Positions 42,990 through 51,727 of a DNA stretch of 64,000 nucleotides are shown here, in pieces. Positions within the stretch are counted from its first letter, which is position 1, and every line of letters begins with the position of its first letter. Under the pieces are notes generated by a model. That model did not search any database. It was not told the DNA's origin and saw nothing but the letters and a program-made list of their open reading frames with translations. This stretch comes from JBALVO01 sp036961445. GTDB lineage: Bacteria > Pseudomonadota > Gammaproteobacteria > Pseudomonadales > Halieaceae. The DNA lies in assembly GCA_036961445.1 (NCBI GenBank), contig JBALVO010000005.1, positions 14,456 to 78,455 of the forward strand, given 5' to 3'. Position numbers and translations under genes: made by a program.

Positions 42990-43478
42990 TCAAGTGCTTG
43001 TTGTCTCTGTTTTGGTAAGCTCTTCCAGCAGTTTAGCGCGCACCTTCATCATGACTTTGCCATAGGCGTTATCACCACGTCGATCACGACCACAACCCCA
43101 GTAGTAATCGTACTGGCTGTTCTCGACCAGTGTGCGATTGCCAGTCGCCACCAGTTGGTCAGCCAACACAGGATAAGTCCGACATCGGGTATACACACCG
43201 CGCGTCATTACCACATCCTTCACTGTAGACCAGTCCTTGCGAATTTTCCTGAAGCGATTGCGCCCCAGTTTCCTGGCCATTTTTGGATGAACTGCTTGCC
43301 TGATTTTCTCTCGATAGTCCTCATCCTCAAATTTCATTGCCTGGAAATAATGTTCTACAGAAGGCCATTGCATGCCTTCCAACTCAAATCCGTACATGGC
43401 AAAGCTACCCAGTTTTTCATTCGGATCAATGCGAGAAAAGAATATTGCATCGTCAGCTATTTTGGGAAAGACGTCCAT
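42990..43478 (-). CDS. NADAR domain protein (YbiA-like)
   Basis: A 162-residue NADAR family protein. Motifs are FFSRIDPNEKLGSFAMYGF at the N-terminus, WPSVEHYFQAMKF, and the C-terminal YYWGCGRDRRGDNAYGKVMM with the conserved W-G-x-G-x-D-x-x-G-x-N-x-x-G-x core. NADAR enzymes are N-glycosidases; some remove damaged riboflavin intermediates (YbiA/RibX type) and others remove ADP-ribose from nucleic acids in DarT-associated defence. No riboflavin or DarT gene is adjacent. It lies 24 bp after a small membrane-protein gene, so the two form a likely unit. Confidence 0.88.
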   Translation of the reverse strand: MDVFPKIADDAIFFSRIDPNEKLGSFAMYGFELEGMQWPSVEHYFQAMKFEDEDYREKIRQAVHPKMARKLGRNRFRKIRKDWSTVKDVVMTRGVYTRCRTYPVLADQLVATGNRTLVENSQYDYYWGCGRDRRGDNAYGKVMMKVRAKLLEELTKTETTST

Positions 43479-43502
43479 TTTCTACTCTCGCTTTGGGCTT
43501 TT

Positions 43503-43955
43503 CTAGTCCAGGGAAGTCAGTAATGCCAAAATGGAGTCGCGCATGGCATCTACACTCTCGAGTACCGCATCTACATTCTCTTGTTTTTCACCCAACTCGG
43601 GCCACTTCTCGTCCCAGACCATCAGCAATTTATTGGCGTCCTGCGGCAAGGGGGGCTCCAGAATGAGCGATAAATCCCGAATAGTCAGCACATAGGTCCA
43701 CCCCAGGCGGGGGTTGCCCTTATCCGACTCGTCCTGATCATAGCGATGATGAAAAACCACCTGTTGAAATTCATTCAGCTTCAGCAGAATTTCGAAGGCC
43801 GCCTGGCGATGATTACGATTTACCTCGGACTTCTCGTTGCGCCAGGTACTGTAACTTAGTGTAGACACTGCAATCGTCAGGCTTATCAGGGCAACGGCGT
43901 TGCGCCTCAGCTGTTCCAAAAAGGTTCTACTTCTTTTCATTAGTTTTTCATACAC
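43503..43955 (-). CDS. Small membrane-anchored protein of unknown function
   Basis: A 150-residue protein with a basic N-terminus, one transmembrane segment (NAVALISLTIAVSTLSYSTW) and a soluble domain that is mostly helical and acidic toward the end (ENVDAVLESVDAMRDSILAL). I do not recognise a family. A Met at residue 6 is an alternative start. It is encoded immediately upstream of the NADAR gene (24-bp gap, same strand), suggesting joint expression. Confidence 0.65.
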   Translation of the reverse strand: MYEKLMKRSRTFLEQLRRNAVALISLTIAVSTLSYSTWRNEKSEVNRNHRQAAFEILLKLNEFQQVVFHHRYDQDESDKGNPRLGWTYVLTIRDLSLILEPPLPQDANKLLMVWDEKWPELGEKQENVDAVLESVDAMRDSILALLTSLD

Positions 43956-44098
43956 CTTTAAAGAAAGAATGCCTCGGCACTAATTGCTCTGGGCAACCTG
44001 GGCGACGAATTTGCCAACCCCTGCCTTAAAAATTTCCGCTCTCGGGCACCGTGTTGGTAACTTGTTTTGCGGTGCCATGCACTGGATGCACCAGCGGA

Positions 44099-47000
44099 TT
44101 AACGCCTCTTACCGCCAACCACAACTTCCATTCCCAGTTTAAGTTTCAGCCTCTCCCGCGTGGACTGCACGATGGCATAGAACCCCGGAATGAAAAACGT
44201 TCCCACCAACAGGGCCGCCAACATACCGCCAAATACAGTCACGCCCAAAGAGCGCTGGCCGAAGGCGCCGGCGCCTGTGGCAAAGACCAGGGGCAAAATA
44301 CCAAGGATGAAGGATACCGCGGTCATACAAACCGCGCGAAAGCGCAGACGACCCGCTTCACGCGCCGCCACCAGAATTTCTTCTCCCACGCTCTCGCGTC
44401 GGTAGCGCGCAAACTCAACAATAAGGATGGCGTTTTTCGCTGCCATACCAATTAACAGCACGATCCCGATTTGCGCGTAAAGGTTCAGCGCGACACCCGA
44501 AACAAGCAGGGCGACAACAGCGCCGCCTATAGCCATGGGCACTACCAGGATAATCGCTGCGGGGATCGACCAGCTCTCGTATTGAGCAACCAGAAACAGG
44601 TACACGAAGAGCAGTGCCAGGGTATAGGCGAAAATTGCGGTATTGCCAGCCTCCCGTTCCTGGTAAGCCATGCCGGTCCATTCGATGCGATAACCATCAG
44701 GCAGCGTGTCTGCAGCAAGCTGTTCAAAAGCCTGCATTGCCTGTCCCGAACTAACTCCAGGCGGTGTAGAAGCCCGCACTGAAGCGGCGCGATACAGGTT
44801 GTACCGTGAAGCCACATCGGGACCGAGTATAGGATGGGTGGTCACCAGCGTACTGAGCGGCACCATGTCGCCACTGCTGGATTGCATGTAAAAATGATCC
44901 AGATCAGAAAGATCTGCGCGATAAGCCGACTCGGCCTGCATTATCACTTTGTAGGTCTGGCCAAACTTGTTGAAATCATTGATGTACAGCGACCCCATCT
45001 GGGCTTGCAATGTCATAAAAATTTCATTGAGAGAGACCCCGAGATTTTTCGCCTTGATACGATCCACATCGACAAAATACTGCGGCACATTCGCCCGGTA
45101 GGTGCTAAATACCCCCTGTAAACCCCGCGTCTGGTTACCGTCGACAATAATGTTATTGAGCACCGCGGCCAGCTCTGACGGCGGTCGCGCCAGCGTATCC
45201 TGCAACATGACCTCCAATCCACCCACCGCCCCCATACCAGGCACTGCCGGCGGCGTAATAGCGAACACCTGGGCCTCTGGCACTTCGGCAAATGCCCGAC
45301 CATTGATGCGCCGGGCAACGTTGAACACCAGATCCGCTGAATCCTGACGCTGATCCCAATGTTTCAGCACAACAAACAAGGTACCGCCATTGCTGGCCAT
45401 CGCTCCGGTAAGAATTGAATACCCGGTAATTGAGGTAACTACTTCCACAGCGGGGTCATTAGCCAGAATCGCGGTGACCTTATCGACCGCCGCCTTGGTG
45501 CGCGACAAAGAAGACGCATCGGGGAGTTGCACGTTAACAAACAGCAGCCCCTTGTCTTCGCCGGGGACAAAGCCCGTTGGCGTTTCTAGAATGCCGATAG
45601 CCAATGCGCCCATCCAGGCAAGAAAAATAAGCACGACAACCGCCAACTTGCGCAACACCCATTGCACGCCTTTATCGTAAGCGCCGGTAAGCTTGCTAAA
45701 GCCGCCCAGGAACTTGCGGTACCACAGCGCGTCTTTTCTCTGCCCGGGTTTAAGCAGCAGAGCGCACAATGCCGGACTCAATGTCAGTGCATTAACCGAG
45801 GAAAAGACCACGGCGACGCAAATAGTCACCGCAAACTGGCGATACATTTCACCGGTTATACCCGGCAACATTGCCACTGGTATAAATACAGCCAGCAATA
45901 CCAGGGTAGTCGCAATAATCGCGCCACCCACTTCACGCATGGTAATCAGCGCCGCGTCCTTGGCCTGCATTGTCGGGTCGTCGCGCATGTGGCGATCACA
46001 ATTTTCAATAACCAGAATGGCGTCATCCACCACAATACCAATAGCCAGAATGAGCCCGAAAAGGGTCACGGTATTAATGGACATACCCACCGTCAACAGC
46101 ACGGCAAAGGTGGCTATCAACGACACGGGAATGGCGACAGTGGGCACCATGGTGGCCCGCCAGTTACCCAGAAACATATAGGTAATGGCAATGACCAGCG
46201 CAACGGCCATAAACAGGGACATAACCACCTGTTGTACCGCTGTGGCAACATAACGTGTAGTGTCATAGCTGGCCTTATATTCCAGACCTTGCGGAAAGTA
46301 TCGCGACAGATCTTCAATCTTCTGGTCCACCGCCCTTCCCGCTGCCAGTGCATTGGCATCGGCCAACAAATATAAGGCGACATTCACTGCCGGCTTACCG
46401 TTTATCTCCCCAAAGACGTTGTAATCCGACTGCCCCAATTCTACCCGTGCAATGTCCCTGAGATAGATAGCAGACCCATCGTCATGGGCACGCAGCACAA
46501 TGCTCTCGAACTCCGCCACTTCCTGCAGGCGACCCTTGGTCCGCAGCGTGTACTCGGTCTGTAACGGGCCATCAAAAGGAGGCGCCCCGATCTTACCCGC
46601 CGCCACTTGAATGTTTTGCTCGCGCAGGGCCCGGTGTACATCCATCACCGACAAGCTCAAGTTAGCCATCTTGTCTGGATCCAACCATAGACGCATGGCG
46701 TATTCGGCCTCTCCCAGAATATCCGCCGTGGAAACCCCATCCACGCGAGCCAGCGCACTCTGCACGTTGATTTTTACGTAATTCGAGATAAATTTGTAAT
46801 CCAGAGAATCATCCGGCGAAACGAAGCTGACAATCTTGAGGATGTCTGGCGAGCGCTCTTCGATATTGAGCCCCATCGCCGTCACTTCAGCCGGTAGCGA
46901 GGGTTCCGCCAGTTTCACCCGGTTTTGCACCCGTACCAGTGCCATATCGGGGTCTGAGCCCACGGCAAATGTTACGGTCAAACTATAACTGCCATCATTG

Positions 47001-47251
47001 GCACTTTTTGAAGACATATAAATCATGTCTTCCACCCCATTAACCGCATCTTCAATGGGCGTGCCCACCGTCGCCTCTACTACTTCGGCCGAAGCACCCG
47101 GGTAGATACCACTGACCCTGATACTAGGCGGCGATATCGTCGGGTATTCGGTAATCGGCAGCATGGAGATTGACAGGCCGCCAGCCAGGGTCAGCACGAT
47201 GGAGATGACCAGCGCAAATTTGGGTCGCTCTATAAAAAAAGCACTGAACAT
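44099..47251 (-). CDS. RND efflux permease, HAE-1 (AcrB/MexB) family
   Basis: A 1050-residue proton-driven tripartite pump subunit with twelve transmembrane helices and two large periplasmic loops. It begins MFSAFFIERPKFALVISIVL and has the TM4 proton-relay pair in IGIVVDDAILVIENCDRHM. GTFFIPGFYAIVQSTRERL lies in the last helix region. Full family length and no frameshift are seen. It follows its adaptor gene by 9 bp. No TolC-like outer-membrane factor is encoded nearby, so it must share one. Export of drugs, dyes or fatty compounds is the family role; the substrate here is unknown. Confidence 0.94.
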   Translation of the reverse strand: MFSAFFIERPKFALVISIVLTLAGGLSISMLPITEYPTISPPSIRVSGIYPGASAEVVEATVGTPIEDAVNGVEDMIYMSSKSANDGSYSLTVTFAVGSDPDMALVRVQNRVKLAEPSLPAEVTAMGLNIEERSPDILKIVSFVSPDDSLDYKFISNYVKINVQSALARVDGVSTADILGEAEYAMRLWLDPDKMANLSLSVMDVHRALREQNIQVAAGKIGAPPFDGPLQTEYTLRTKGRLQEVAEFESIVLRAHDDGSAIYLRDIARVELGQSDYNVFGEINGKPAVNVALYLLADANALAAGRAVDQKIEDLSRYFPQGLEYKASYDTTRYVATAVQQVVMSLFMAVALVIAITYMFLGNWRATMVPTVAIPVSLIATFAVLLTVGMSINTVTLFGLILAIGIVVDDAILVIENCDRHMRDDPTMQAKDAALITMREVGGAIIATTLVLLAVFIPVAMLPGITGEMYRQFAVTICVAVVFSSVNALTLSPALCALLLKPGQRKDALWYRKFLGGFSKLTGAYDKGVQWVLRKLAVVVLIFLAWMGALAIGILETPTGFVPGEDKGLLFVNVQLPDASSLSRTKAAVDKVTAILANDPAVEVVTSITGYSILTGAMASNGGTLFVVLKHWDQRQDSADLVFNVARRINGRAFAEVPEAQVFAITPPAVPGMGAVGGLEVMLQDTLARPPSELAAVLNNIIVDGNQTRGLQGVFSTYRANVPQYFVDVDRIKAKNLGVSLNEIFMTLQAQMGSLYINDFNKFGQTYKVIMQAESAYRADLSDLDHFYMQSSSGDMVPLSTLVTTHPILGPDVASRYNLYRAASVRASTPPGVSSGQAMQAFEQLAADTLPDGYRIEWTGMAYQEREAGNTAIFAYTLALLFVYLFLVAQYESWSIPAAIILVVPMAIGGAVVALLVSGVALNLYAQIGIVLLIGMAAKNAILIVEFARYRRESVGEEILVAAREAGRLRFRAVCMTAVSFILGILPLVFATGAGAFGQRSLGVTVFGGMLAALLVGTFFIPGFYAIVQSTRERLKLKLGMEVVVGGKRR

Positions 47252-47260
47252 GCGCCGGTC

Positions 47261-48379
47261 CTATTGATCCACTTTAGCGATTGATTTGACCTGCACCGGC
47301 ATGCCGGGGCGCACTTGTTGCAGGCCGCGCACGATGACCCGGTCCCCCTCTTCCACGCCGCGCTTGACCCGCACTTGATCGTCCATGCGATCACCCAGTT
47401 CCACATTGCGCCGCACCACTATATTGCCGCCATCTACCGTCAGTACAAAGCTGCCCTGCTGATCGGCCTGCACCGCAGCCTGTGGCAAAAACAAGCCTTC
47501 CAGCAGGGTGGTATCTTGCAAAATTACCCGCACATACTGCCCGGGAACCAGGATGGAATGGGGGTTGGGAATAAGCGCCCGCGCCTCCAGTGTGCCGGTA
47601 CTCTGGTCGATCCGATTGGCGAAATAATCAATCTTGCCCACACCGGGATACAGCAAGCCGTTGGCCATCTCCAGAGTCACCTCAATGCGCCGCAGAGACT
47701 CGTCATCGAGCTGCCTGCCCAGCCCTCGTCCAATTGCAGAAATATAAGTCGCCTCGCTAATCTGAAATAACGCTTCGATGGGGTCGATGCTTACCAACGT
47801 CGTGAGGTTCCCGGAATTGGGTCCGACCAGGTCACCAGCGCTGGCTGAACTGCGGCCGATACGCCCGCTGATAGGTGCCAGAATGGTGGTAAAGCCAAGG
47901 TTGACTTCGGCGCCGGTAACCTGGGCCTTGGCCGATTCAATGCGAGCGTCGGCGTCCAGTTTCCTGGCAGTGAGATTATCCATCTCGGACTCGGAAATTG
48001 CGCCCTTGGGTAATAAGTCTTTGCCGCGATTGAAGTTGCGAACCGCGTTTGCCTGGTTGGCAACCGCGGCTGCCAGGTCGGCTTTAGCCCTGGCCAGGGC
48101 CGCCTCATATTCAGAGGCATCAATCCTGTACAGTACAGAGCCAGCCTCTATCAGCTCACCCTCGCGAAAGTCACGACTCATCAGGTACCCGGAGACTCGC
48201 GCCTGGATAGCCACATCGTCCTGGGCTTGCAAGCGACCAATATAGTGTGAATTCGGGCGATAAGGCTCCAATACAACCTCATCAACCACCACCTCAACAA
48301 CCCGGGGCGGAGGCAGATCTTCAGTGCAACTGGTAAGCAGTAACAGCGCTACCGGGATGACCAACAGGTAATTTTTCAC
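47261..48379 (-). CDS. RND periplasmic adaptor (membrane fusion protein), lipoprotein
   Basis: A 372-residue AcrA/MexA-type adaptor. The lipoprotein signal peptide ends LLLTSC (Cys ~18), and a lipoyl-type domain is visible in VAIQARVSGYLMSRDFREG. A helical hairpin (~95-155), LAPISGRIGRSSASAGDLVG and beta-barrel/membrane-proximal parts (LVPGQYVRVIL, VRRNVELGDRMDDQV) follow. It is the first gene of the adaptor-pump pair. Confidence 0.93.
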   Translation of the reverse strand: MKNYLLVIPVALLLLTSCTEDLPPPRVVEVVVDEVVLEPYRPNSHYIGRLQAQDDVAIQARVSGYLMSRDFREGELIEAGSVLYRIDASEYEAALARAKADLAAAVANQANAVRNFNRGKDLLPKGAISESEMDNLTARKLDADARIESAKAQVTGAEVNLGFTTILAPISGRIGRSSASAGDLVGPNSGNLTTLVSIDPIEALFQISEATYISAIGRGLGRQLDDESLRRIEVTLEMANGLLYPGVGKIDYFANRIDQSTGTLEARALIPNPHSILVPGQYVRVILQDTTLLEGLFLPQAAVQADQQGSFVLTVDGGNIVVRRNVELGDRMDDQVRVKRGVEEGDRVIVRGLQQVRPGMPVQVKSIAKVDQ

Positions 48380-48458
48380 GCCGTGCCCTCGATTCTGGTC
48401 CCTGCACTTTAGCAGACTGGTCTAATGACGCCACACAGCGCCACAGAGACAAATAGGC

Positions 48459-48488
48459 AAAAAAAAACCGCAGCGCTGGACGCCACGG
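48459..48488 (-). terminator. Intrinsic terminator after cytochrome c5 gene
   Basis: On the minus strand, CCGTGGCG-tccag-CGCTGCGG (eight pairs, two G-U) is followed at once by nine T (48467-48459), 24 bases after the cytochrome stop codon. It separates that gene from the RND adaptor downstream. Confidence 0.8.
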
Positions 48489-48512
48489 CTTTTATTCAAC
48501 TTGCAGACAGTA

Positions 48513-48941
48513 TTACTGGCTGCCAGCCACCATGTAATCCACCGCTGCAGAAACCTCTTCATCAGAACAGTTCATGCAACCGCCCTTGGCCATCATGCCA
48601 GTGCCGGCAATGCCATTTATCCCACTGCTGTACAGGACATCGTTGCCCTTGGCGATGCGATCTGCCCAGGCGACCGCGTCACCTAACTTTGGCGCACCCG
48701 CTGCCCCGGTACTGTGGCAAGCCATACACGCTGCATTGTAAACCTCTTCTCCGGAGCGCGGACCACTGCTGGCAACCGCTGCAGCAGCACCACCGCAGCT
48801 GTTATCGCCTTGCATACACACTTCGCCCACAGGGTTAATGCGTTCTTCAATGGCGGCGCGCTGTGCGTCGGTCAAATCCACGGCCGACGCGCTGAATGCC
48901 ACCAAAGTGGCAATGAAACTGAATGCTATCCGAATTATCAC
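48513..48941 (-). CDS. Cytochrome c5 family protein
   Basis: A 142-residue periplasmic monoheme cytochrome c with a signal peptide (FSFIATLVAFSASA). The heme motif CMACH (~71-75) lies in VYNAACMACHSTGAAGAPKLGD. The axial Met is probably in GTGMMAKGGCMNCSDEE, where the CxxC near the C-terminus forms the disulfide typical of c5. A further Cys pair in VCMQGDNSCGG lies before the heme. It is an electron carrier of the respiratory chain. Monocistronic, with its own terminator. Confidence 0.92.
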   Translation of the reverse strand: MIIRIAFSFIATLVAFSASAVDLTDAQRAAIEERINPVGEVCMQGDNSCGGAAAAVASSGPRSGEEVYNAACMACHSTGAAGAPKLGDAVAWADRIAKGNDVLYSSGINGIAGTGMMAKGGCMNCSDEEVSAAVDYMVAGSQ

Positions 48942-49116
48942 GACATCTTCCTCTGTTGATCAGGCGCGCATTATAGCCACTTATCGCCTGCGGGAAAACT
49001 CAGGAGTGACAGGAATTCTACCGCCAGCGACCTATAGGCTACTGGCGCGGCTTTACGTTAACGCCTAAAATTGACGGCTGAGATCCCTATTTATAGCTAA
49101 AAGAGAAGCGAAAACC

Positions 49117-49737
49117 ATGAAACTGTACACCTATGACCCCGCCCCGAACCCCAAACGACTGTCTTTTTTCATGCAATGCAAGGGTATCGAGATCGAAACA
49201 CAACAAATCGATATGATGGCCGCGGAACAGCTGGGAGATGACTATCGTGCGATTAATCCAGATTGCACGGTACCGGCTCTGGTACTGGACGACGGCACTG
49301 TATTAACCGAAGTCATAGGAATTTGTGTCTATCTGGAAGCGCTTTATCCAGAGAAGCCACTGCTGGGCTCGACGCCGCTGGAAAAGGCGCAGGTCATCAG
49401 CTGGGACCACAAACTGTTTGCAGGCATGATGATGGCGATCGCCGGTATGTTGCGCAATAAAGGTGAAGGCTTTCGCGACAGAGCCCTACCTGGTCCTCTG
49501 GACGTGCCACAGGTACCGGAGTTGGTGGAGCGCGGACGATTACTGCTGAGCGATATACTGCCACGCCTGGACGCCCACCTTGCCACCAGCACCTGGTTGG
49601 CTGGCGATACTTTCTCCCTTGCAGACATCGACCTATTAGTGGGTTTAGGGTTTATGGGCTGGGTAAAGCACTCCATCCCGGAAGACTGCATTCACCTGAA
49701 AGCCTGGCTCGAACGCGCCACAGCTTACCTGGCCTGA
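49117..49737 (+). CDS. Glutathione S-transferase family protein
   Basis: A 206-residue two-domain GST. The N-terminal thioredoxin-like domain begins MKLYTYDPAPNPKRLSFFM, with the cis-Pro region CTVPALVLDDGTVLTE for glutathione gamma-glutamyl binding (Glu-Val in place of the usual Glu/Ser-Ser). The C-terminal helical domain has LAGDTFSLADIDLLVGL, the N-capping box and Asp of GSTs. gshA in this window supplies the glutathione precursor. Substrate unknown. Confidence 0.9.
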   Translation: MKLYTYDPAPNPKRLSFFMQCKGIEIETQQIDMMAAEQLGDDYRAINPDCTVPALVLDDGTVLTEVIGICVYLEALYPEKPLLGSTPLEKAQVISWDHKLFAGMMMAIAGMLRNKGEGFRDRALPGPLDVPQVPELVERGRLLLSDILPRLDAHLATSTWLAGDTFSLADIDLLVGLGFMGWVKHSIPEDCIHLKAWLERATAYLA

Positions 49738-49758
49738 TACACAACCCCGGTACCCGCT

Positions 49759-51009
49759 CTAGAAATACCAGGCGACCTGGGCAAACAGGGACGGCCCGAC
49801 CTCCAGGGTCAGGTCGTCTACCCCGGTCTCCAGCCCACCATATTCGGTACCAGAGGAGCCAAACGGGGTGCTCAACGCTGCCAACAACTGCCAGTTTTGG
49901 GCGAGACTATATTGCAATACCACTTGTGCCAATCCGGAGTCATCTCCCAGGTTGATAAACAGATTTGGCGTGAGATTAATCAGCGGGGTCACCTCCACTA
50001 ATAATGAACCCGCCAGGTACTGTCGTCCCAGCGTGAACAACTCACCCCGGGCAATGCGCTCTGTAAGGTCGGTATCTTGCCTGAATTTCTCTGGCGTATA
50101 GTCGGATTCACGCAAACCAAAACCGCTATAAAAATACTCCGCCACGCCACTGATATTGTGACCGCCCCACTGCCAGGAATAAGACCAGTTTGCCACCAGG
50201 CTGGTCTCCCAGCCATCATCTGCATCAGTGAAGACAACATCTCCACGCACCACTGACTCGCCCAGGTTAACCACGCCGCCAACGCCGAGCATGACATCAT
50301 CGTAATGCTCAGCCAACAACAGGTCGTACTCCCACTGCAGACCGAATCCGTGAAATTTCAGTGCGGTAGAGCTCACCTCGCTACTGACACTGCCCTGTTC
50401 GTCACGCCGCTGCACTGAGACGAACTGCCAGTCATCACCGTCATCCAGCAAATACTGGCCATAGAGCATGTCATCCCCCACTTTGTACTCGGTGTCCACC
50501 GCGGCGGGATCAAACGGGTTGAGAAAATCCATGGGTTGATAGATCAGACCATTACCCCAGCTGACCGCCTGGCGACCAAATCGCACGACGGTTTTGTCAC
50601 CGGTGTAATCCACATGCAAGCGATCCAGTCGCTGCACAACCACCTCGGAATTGTTATCAACGATCTGGTCGCTCAGGTCCCACCAGCGTCGGTCATCATC
50701 TGGCACGGGTGGGGGTAACAAAAACAGGCCCTGCACATCGCGCGGAAACTCCAGACTATCACCCGACTGCCCGATTAACTGATAATCGGCCTTGATACCC
50801 AGACGATTGCCTCTGGCGCTAAATTTGAGCCTCAGGTCCGCGCCCTGATCCAGGGCGGAATCACCGGCAAGCTCGGCAAAAACGCTGTCATCAGGATACA
50901 CACTGGCGAGCCCACGCATTTTGATATGACCACCATCCAGACCGGGGATCGCCGCCTGCGCGCTGGCACCCAACAGTGCAACCACCAATATTCGCAACGC
51001 CGGGATCAT
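49759..51009 (-). CDS. Outer-membrane beta-barrel protein encoded with an ABC exporter
   Basis: A 416-residue protein with a signal peptide (LRILVVALLGASAQAA) and many amphipathic strands, ending in AQVAWYF, the aromatic C-terminal signature recognised by the Bam machinery. The segment VRFGRQAVSWGNGLIYQPMD followed by NPFDP resembles DUF1302-type or related porins, although it is shorter than DUF1302 proteins. Its start overlaps the ATPase stop by 4 bp, making it the last gene of a coupled five-gene operon. It may receive or release the exported substrate at the outer membrane; this is inference. Confidence 0.8.
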   Translation of the reverse strand: MIPALRILVVALLGASAQAAIPGLDGGHIKMRGLASVYPDDSVFAELAGDSALDQGADLRLKFSARGNRLGIKADYQLIGQSGDSLEFPRDVQGLFLLPPPVPDDDRRWWDLSDQIVDNNSEVVVQRLDRLHVDYTGDKTVVRFGRQAVSWGNGLIYQPMDFLNPFDPAAVDTEYKVGDDMLYGQYLLDDGDDWQFVSVQRRDEQGSVSSEVSSTALKFHGFGLQWEYDLLLAEHYDDVMLGVGGVVNLGESVVRGDVVFTDADDGWETSLVANWSYSWQWGGHNISGVAEYFYSGFGLRESDYTPEKFRQDTDLTERIARGELFTLGRQYLAGSLLVEVTPLINLTPNLFINLGDDSGLAQVVLQYSLAQNWQLLAALSTPFGSSGTEYGGLETGVDDLTLEVGPSLFAQVAWYF

Positions 51010-51713
51010 TCCACTGCCATTACCCGGGGTTCCTGGTGCTCGTCGCCCACTATCATGCCATCGCGCATACTGATCAGGCGGCGGGCATAAGCCATAACGC
51101 GCACGTCGTGGGTAGAGATCACAAACGTGATGCCCCGCTCCCGATTCAGGGTTACAAATAAATCCATCAGGTGAGCCGCGCTGCGGGTATCCAGGTTAGC
51201 GGTAGGTTCGTCCGCTAACACCAGTGCTGGTTGATTAGCGATGGCCCTGGCTACGGCAACTCGCTGTTGCTGCCCCCCGGACATTTCCGCAGGCAAACGA
51301 CTTTCCAAGCCGGTCAAACCCACTTCGTTCAGAACCTGTTGCGCCTGCTGGCGCCGCTGGCGAGCCGGCACCCCCTGTACCTGCATCACAAATTCAACGT
51401 TCTCCCGGGCCGACAGCACGGGAATCAGGTTATAGGCCTGGAACACAAAACCGATATGATGCAAGCGCATATCCGCCAGCTCAGCCTTGTCCAGTTGGTC
51501 CACGCGTTGCTCGCCGACGATGATCTCACCACTGTCGGGCGTATCCAGGCCACCCATGGCGTTCAGCAATGTGGTCTTGCCCGATCCGGAGGGTCCGGAC
51601 AAACACACGAAAGCGCCCTCTTCGATATCAAGGCAAACATGATCCAGCCCGGTGATAACCTCCTCACCCTGACGAAACGTTTTGCACAGGTCTTTACAGG
51701 ATATAGAGCTCAT
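51006..51713 (-). CDS. LolD-type ABC transporter ATPase
   Basis: A 235-residue ATPase of the LolD/MacB family. Walker A is GPSGSGKTTLLN, the Q-loop is FVFQAYNLIPVLSARENVE, the signature is MSGGQQQRVAVARAIAN and Walker B is ALVLADEPTANLDT. The family works with FtsX-type permeases, not channel-forming importers, and uses ATP for mechanotransmission or lipoprotein extraction. It sits 14 bp after the second permease and overlaps the barrel gene by 4 bp. Confidence 0.93.
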   Translation of the reverse strand: MSSISCKDLCKTFRQGEEVITGLDHVCLDIEEGAFVCLSGPSGSGKTTLLNAMGGLDTPDSGEIIVGEQRVDQLDKAELADMRLHHIGFVFQAYNLIPVLSARENVEFVMQVQGVPARQRRQQAQQVLNEVGLTGLESRLPAEMSGGQQQRVAVARAIANQPALVLADEPTANLDTRSAAHLMDLFVTLNRERGITFVISTHDVRVMAYARRLISMRDGMIVGDEHQEPRVMAVE

Positions 51714-51727
51714 CGTATGGCTTCCCC

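Noticed and set aside
42783..43523. Plus-strand open frame of 246 codons
   Set aside because: Lies antisense across the NADAR gene, whose motifs are unmistakable, and shows no domain.
45662..46375. Plus-strand open frame rich in His, Gln and Asn
   Set aside because: Antisense to the RND permease, with composition typical of a shadow frame.
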